From Sedimenticola sp. (GTDB taxonomy: Bacteria > Pseudomonadota > Gammaproteobacteria > Chromatiales > Chromatiaceae), in assembly GCA_027023915.1 (NCBI GenBank), contig JALVUB010000282.1, forward strand, positions 1-16,837: a DNA stretch of 16,837 nt, written 5' to 3'. Shown in pieces: positions 14,754 through 16,837 of the stretch. A program made the translations under genes and the position numbers. Position 1 is the first letter of the stretch. Each line of letters starts with the position of its first letter. The notes beneath the pieces are model-generated. The model made no database searches. It saw only the letters and a list, made by a program, of their open reading frames with translations, and was not told the DNA's origin.

Positions 14754-14809
14754 GTCGGGCTTCAGCCCGACACACAGGTGGTGCCTTGTCGGACTAAAGT
14801 CCGACCTAC
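14750..14809. repeat. Double-hairpin dispersed repeat (family D), possible terminator
   Basis: The outer arms GTAGGTCGG and CCGACCTAC enclose two hairpins: GTCGGGCTTCAGCCCGAC (14754-14771) and GTCGGACTAAAGTCCGAC (14788-14805). No T-run follows, so it may only impede or stabilise the end of the lemA-M48 transcript, and that of the convergent gene. It supplies the M48 stop codon at 14751-14753. Confidence 0.8.
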
Positions 14810-14840
14810 AAGCGCCAGTTCAGGAGAAACGGCATAAAGG

Positions 14841-15317
14841 TCAGCCTGAAACCGCCGGCTCGCTCTTCTCATGGAGCCTCCCCTTCGAGGCCAGGCCGCC
14901 CGCCGAGGCCTCCATCACCACCGTCACCATGGCCATGATGAGGGTGGGCATGATGGCGATGCGGGTCACCACCGTGAGCATGATGTTGGCCATGTGGGGG
15001 TCTTTCATTCCCATGGTGAGCAGTTCGGCCAGCAGGAAGATGGCCGCGGTGCCGGCATAACCCCACATCAGCAGCTTGCAGCGGCGGAACGCCAGCCGCC
15101 AGTGGGCCGCCACGAAGGCCCGCTGCTCGTTGCGGCCGCGCCACCAGGTGTAGGCGATAACCAGGCCCGAAAAGGCCAGGGGGATCAGCATCCCCTTGCG
15201 CCCCAGGTCCAGCACCAGGGTGGCCGGCGTGAGCAGCAGGTGGAAGAAAAAGATGTTCAGCACAAACAGATCGTGTGCCCAGCGCGCCGCTTTTCTTTCG
15301 CTCTCCGGAATCTCCAT
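14841..15317 (-). CDS. Small four-helix membrane protein, function unknown
   Basis: A protein of 158 residues if the ATG at 15317 is used; an ATG at 15371 would add 18 residues of proline- and glycine-rich sequence that looks non-coding. I do not recognise the family. Four membrane helices are visible, at about 17-36 (LFVLNIFFFHLLLTPATLVL), 42-58, 82-102 and 111-136. Basic residues between helices 2 and 3 (RGRNEQRAFVAAHWRLAFRR) suggest a cytoplasmic loop and so both ends inside. The short soluble tail is charged. The ribosome site is poor (GGCGGT about 9 nt upstream). The gene is convergent with the M48 gene, with repeat D between them, and divergent from ssrA. There is no clear functional link to either. 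Confidence 0.65.
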   Translation of the reverse strand: MEIPESERKAARWAHDLFVLNIFFFHLLLTPATLVLDLGRKGMLIPLAFSGLVIAYTWWRGRNEQRAFVAAHWRLAFRRCKLLMWGYAGTAAIFLLAELLTMGMKDPHMANIMLTVVTRIAIMPTLIMAMVTVVMEASAGGLASKGRLHEKSEPAVSG

Positions 15318-15395
15318 TGGGATACCGCCGGTTGCCGTTTGCCCTGATTCTACGGCGGGCCCAGGCGGCACGCAGTGACAATTCTCACCTGTTGG

Positions 15396-15440
15396 GCGCT
15401 CTCCCTCTCCCGCTTGCGGGAGAGGGCCGGGGTGAGGGCG
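15396..15440. repeat. Dispersed hairpin repeat (family B) upstream of ssrA
   Basis: CCCTCTCCCGC (15403-15413) and GCGGGAGAGGG (15416-15426) form a perfect 11-bp stem with a 2-nt TT spacer. The flank CCGGGGTGAGGGC completes the unit, which is the inverse of the one at 6543-6582. It ends 5 nt before the proposed ssrA -35 box. Confidence 0.8.
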
Positions 15441-15444
15441 GTGT

Positions 15445-15473
15445 TTGCAAAGGAACTTCTCCCGGCATAGACT
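15445..15473 (+). promoter_or_regulatory. Probable ssrA promoter
   Basis: TTGCAA (15445-15450) and TAGACT (15468-15473), 17 nt apart, each match the sigma-70 boxes at four of six positions. Transcription would begin near 15480, about 12 nt before the mature tmRNA 5' end; RNase P would remove the leader. Confidence 0.55.
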
Positions 15474-15584
15474 GTCTCACTGCTTGGATTCGGGGGCGAC
15501 ACGGCTTTCGACGTGGATTGCAAAACCCGAGGTGCATGCCGAGGATGCAGAGATCCTCGTAAATCCCTCTGCAAAAAGATAGTT

Positions 15585-15617
15585 GCCAACGACGACAACT
15601 ACGCACTCGCTGCCTAA
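15585..15617 (+). other. tmRNA tag reading frame (ANDDNYALAA, stop TAA)
   Basis: Codons GCC AAC GAC GAC AAC TAC GCA CTC GCT GCC TAA, preceded by AGATAGTT, encode the proteolysis tag. The ALAA end is the form recognised by ClpXP and similar proteases. The resume codon is GCC. Confidence 0.95.
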
Positions 15618-15840
15618 ACACCAGTAGAGTGCCGTCTCACCGGACCGCGCCCGTGGGGTCCGGATTCGAGGCGTCATCCACCACGGGATCGCGGCAAGGC
15701 TCGTCCGGGGCCGAACCGTTAAACGCTCACCGGACTCGCCGCGAAACCGCCCTGTCCGCCGGGTGGTCAGCGGTTAAATCTCAATAGACGGACTAAGCAT
15801 GTAGAGCCGAGGGCGGAGGGTCCGCGGACGCGGGTTCGAT

Positions 15841-16115
15841 CAACCAAGGGTCGCCTCTGTCCGCAAGGGCAGAGTGAAAACGGGGCTCACATCGGTGGAA
15901 CCTAAAGCGGCGTCAGCCGCCATGGCAATACCGAGGGGTAGGAAGAGGGCCAACCTCAGGCCTGCCCTGTAGAGACTCATAGACCGGCTGAATCCAGGAG
16001 ACGGAGCCGGCACTAGGATTCATCGCACCATCAGGCGATGGATAACACGCCCCGCATCCTGCTCCGGCAGGATGAAGGTATAGTCCAGCCCATGTCGAAA
16101 GACATGGAATCGCTG
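15841..16115 (+). ncRNA. Group I intron (IC3-like) in the T-loop of tmRNA
   Basis: The 275 nt between U15840 and T16116 carry the conserved group I core. There is a P/Q-like GGAACCTAAA (15897-15906) with a GCGGC/GCCGC hairpin, then ATGGCAATACCGAGG. An R-like GTAGAGACTC (15969-15978) and an S-like AAGGTATAGTCCA (16075-16087) follow, whose GACT and AGTC form P7. These blocks closely resemble those of cyanobacterial tRNA-Leu introns. P2 is a hairpin with a GCAA tetraloop (15855-15874), P8 is CATCCTGC/GCAGGATG (16055-16074), and P9 is CCATGTC-GAAA-GACATGG (16090-16107). The exon ends in U, and exon CGAU can pair with GUCG at 15850-15853, giving the U-G splice-site pair. The last base, G16115, is the omega G. 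No ORF lies inside. It is probably self-splicing. Confidence 0.9.
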
Positions 16116-16138
16116 TCCCGCCGCCTCCACCAACACCC

Positions 16139-16163
16139 GCCCGGCCCCCTGGCCGGGCTTTTT
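16139..16163 (+). terminator. Rho-independent terminator of ssrA
   Basis: The stem GCCCGGCC (16139-16146) with loop CCCT and GGCCGGGC (16151-16158) is followed by TTTTT. It lies 7 nt after the encoded CCA. Confidence 0.9.
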
Positions 16164-16201
16164 GTTATAACCTCCTTGCGTATATTTCGAAGGAGCTACG
16201 G

Positions 16202-16651
16202 ATGGCTGCTCGAGAATCTCAAAATCGGCTCACTCCCACCCAAGCCGCTTACATTGCAGGACTCCTGGATGGAGAAGGCACCATCACCCTCACCCGTAAG
16301 CATCGCAACGAAAACCGGCAGCTTGCTGTCACCATAAGCAATACCGAGCTGAGTCTTCTGGAATTCGTCAAGCAAACCGTGGGGATGGGAAAAATCACCC
16401 GCAAACGAACTACACGCGCTCGGCACACACCAAGCTACACTTTCGCCATCTACAACAGGCAGGCCCTCCAGTTACTTGCCCAGATCTCACCTTACTTGCG
16501 CACCTACAAGGCACAACGCTGTCAGATGATATTGGCGGACTACATCCGCCTCACACCACGGAATGGCAAGTATTCCAAGGAACTGCTTGATAAACGCAGG
16601 CAATTCGAAGAAAAGGTGTTACAGACCAAGCCAGAACCGTCCGGATCATGA
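16202..16651 (+). CDS. LAGLIDADG homing endonuclease, free-standing beside ssrA
   Basis: A protein of 149 residues. The start at 16202 is set by AAGGAG (16190-16195), 6 nt before the ATG. A single LAGLIDADG motif, YIAGLLDGEG (about 17-26), has E25 in the catalytic metal-binding place. It is followed by the strand pattern TITLTRKH...QLAVTISNTE, then FVKQTVGMGKI and a C-terminal block SYTFAIYNRQALQLLAQISPYLRTYKAQR typical of the family. With one motif it should act as a homodimer, cutting a long pseudo-palindromic DNA site. It lies outside the intron and begins 38 nt after the tmRNA terminator, so it is not an intron ORF in the usual sense, although the intron in the adjoining gene is an obvious partner. 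Base composition is less GC-rich than its neighbours, in line with recent transfer. Its stop codon overlaps by one base a second tmRNA-like 3' end. Confidence 0.85.
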   Translation: MAARESQNRLTPTQAAYIAGLLDGEGTITLTRKHRNENRQLAVTISNTELSLLEFVKQTVGMGKITRKRTTRARHTPSYTFAIYNRQALQLLAQISPYLRTYKAQRCQMILADYIRLTPRNGKYSKELLDKRRQFEEKVLQTKPEPSGS

Positions 16652-16674
16652 TTCGACTCCCTGCCCCACCACCA
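16651..16674 (+). repeat. Second, diverged tmRNA/tRNA-like 3' end
   Basis: ATTCGACTCCCTGCCCCACC, then ACCA. Compared with the spliced ssrA 3' end (TTCGATTCCCGCCGCCTCC, then ACCA), 18 of 23 positions agree by my count, including the T-loop start and the CCACCA end. It cannot pair well with the ssrA acceptor strand GGGGGCG, so it is not the functional 3' end. It looks like an attachment-site or homing-site remnant left when a segment carrying the endonuclease gene joined the 3' end of ssrA. It could also be the tail of a lost tRNA gene. Confidence 0.5.
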
Positions 16675-16681
16675 ATACCAC

Positions 16682-16711
16682 AAGGCCAACCCGGACGGGT
16701 TGGCCTTTTTC
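16682..16711 (+). terminator. Rho-independent terminator after the homing endonuclease
   Basis: AAGGCCAACCC (16682-16692) and GGGTTGGCCTT (16697-16707) form an 11-bp stem with loop GGAC; the T-run follows (16706-16710). It ends transcription of the endonuclease gene and lies 7 nt after the second 3' end, the same spacing as the first terminator from the ssrA CCA. Confidence 0.9.
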
Positions 16712-16837
16712 GTTGCGGAAGGCTTTGTATTCCTGCGGGTTCCTGAGGAGAGTTGCGGACTTCGAGAGCCGCCCTTCCGTCCTCTCCAGTCCGGGATTTC
16801 TCTCTGATCTGGCCATTCCTCTCTGTTTTCGAGAGGG

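Larger units (their letters stand above)
15492..16132 (+). ncRNA. ssrA: tmRNA gene (ssrA), interrupted by a group I intron
   Basis: tmRNA rescues stalled ribosomes by acting as alanyl-tRNA and then as mRNA for a degradation tag. The 5' part begins GGGGGCG (15492-15498) and continues through the conserved TTTCGACG; the 3' part has GACTAAGCATGTAG and the T-stem GCGGG (15830-15834). The 3' exon TCCCGCCGCCTCCACCA (16116-16132) supplies the T-stem partner CCCGC, the acceptor strand CGCCTCC and ACCA. The acceptor pairs fully with the 5' end, with one G-U. Joining 15840 to 16116 restores the seven-base T-loop TTCGATT. The mature RNA would be 366 nt including CCA, a normal length, so the gene is intact once the 275-nt intron is removed. 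CCA is encoded. A terminator follows 7 nt later. Confidence 0.95.

Noticed and set aside
14750..14809. The double hairpin as a strong rho-independent terminator
   Set aside because: No T-run follows either hairpin on either strand; it fits a dispersed repeat better.
16038..16337. A 99-codon frame crossing the intron end, the tmRNA 3' exon and the terminator, possibly an intron-encoded protein
   Set aside because: It runs through the terminator stem into the endonuclease gene in another frame, and has no motif of a maturase or homing enzyme.
15841..16651. A large intron reaching to the second 3' end at 16652, with the LAGLIDADG gene inside it
   Set aside because: The nearer 3' exon at 16116 pairs completely with the tmRNA acceptor and T-stem and is followed by a terminator, whereas the distal copy mismatches both stems. 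The core, P9 and terminal G also end at 16115.

Overview
The window looks like a chromosomal segment of a GC-rich gammaproteobacterium. The support is the one-piece tmRNA with the tag ANDDNYALAA, the GC-rich codon use, and several families of dispersed palindromic repeats of a kind common in that class. I cannot name a genus from the sequence.

Layout. (1) Positions 1-205, minus: the start of a Phd/YefM-type antitoxin, cut by the window edge, with its promoter and palindromic operator at 240-291. (2) Positions 390-12001, all minus: one tightly packed operon. In transcription order it encodes a DrmD-like SNF2 helicase; a very large Eco57I/DrmMI-like adenine methyltransferase split by an in-frame amber codon; ZorA (MotA/ExbB-type channel with a long coiled-coil tail); ZorB (MotB/OmpA-type stator); and an HNH nuclease in the ZorE position. 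The junctions are 2-nt gaps or overlaps of 1-4 nt. The operon therefore joins a DISARM-like helicase/methylase pair, without visible drmA, drmB or drmC, to a Zorya type II-like motor and nuclease. (3) Positions 12201-14753, plus: lemA and an M48 metalloprotease with a TerB-like C-terminal region, divergent from the defence operon. (4) Positions 14841-15317, minus: a small four-helix membrane protein. (5) Positions 15492-16132, plus: ssrA (tmRNA), interrupted in the T-loop by a 275-nt group I intron of IC3 type, followed by a terminator. (6) Positions 16202-16651, plus: a LAGLIDADG homing endonuclease gene, followed at once by a second, diverged tmRNA/tRNA-like 3' end and a second terminator. 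The last 126 nt (16712-16837) show no feature I can support.

How the parts may work together. The helicase and methylase could mark self DNA or translocate along foreign DNA. ZorAB would be the membrane sensor and motor, and the HNH protein the effector. The methylase is broken by a stop codon between its AdoMet-binding motif and its catalytic NPPW motif. The system is therefore either decaying, or makes the methylase as two chains by reinitiation or as one by readthrough. Palindromic repeats have inserted in frame into both the helicase and methylase genes and now code for protein. At the right end, the intron in ssrA, the homing endonuclease beside it and the duplicated 3' end suggest that this gene has been a repeated target of mobile DNA.
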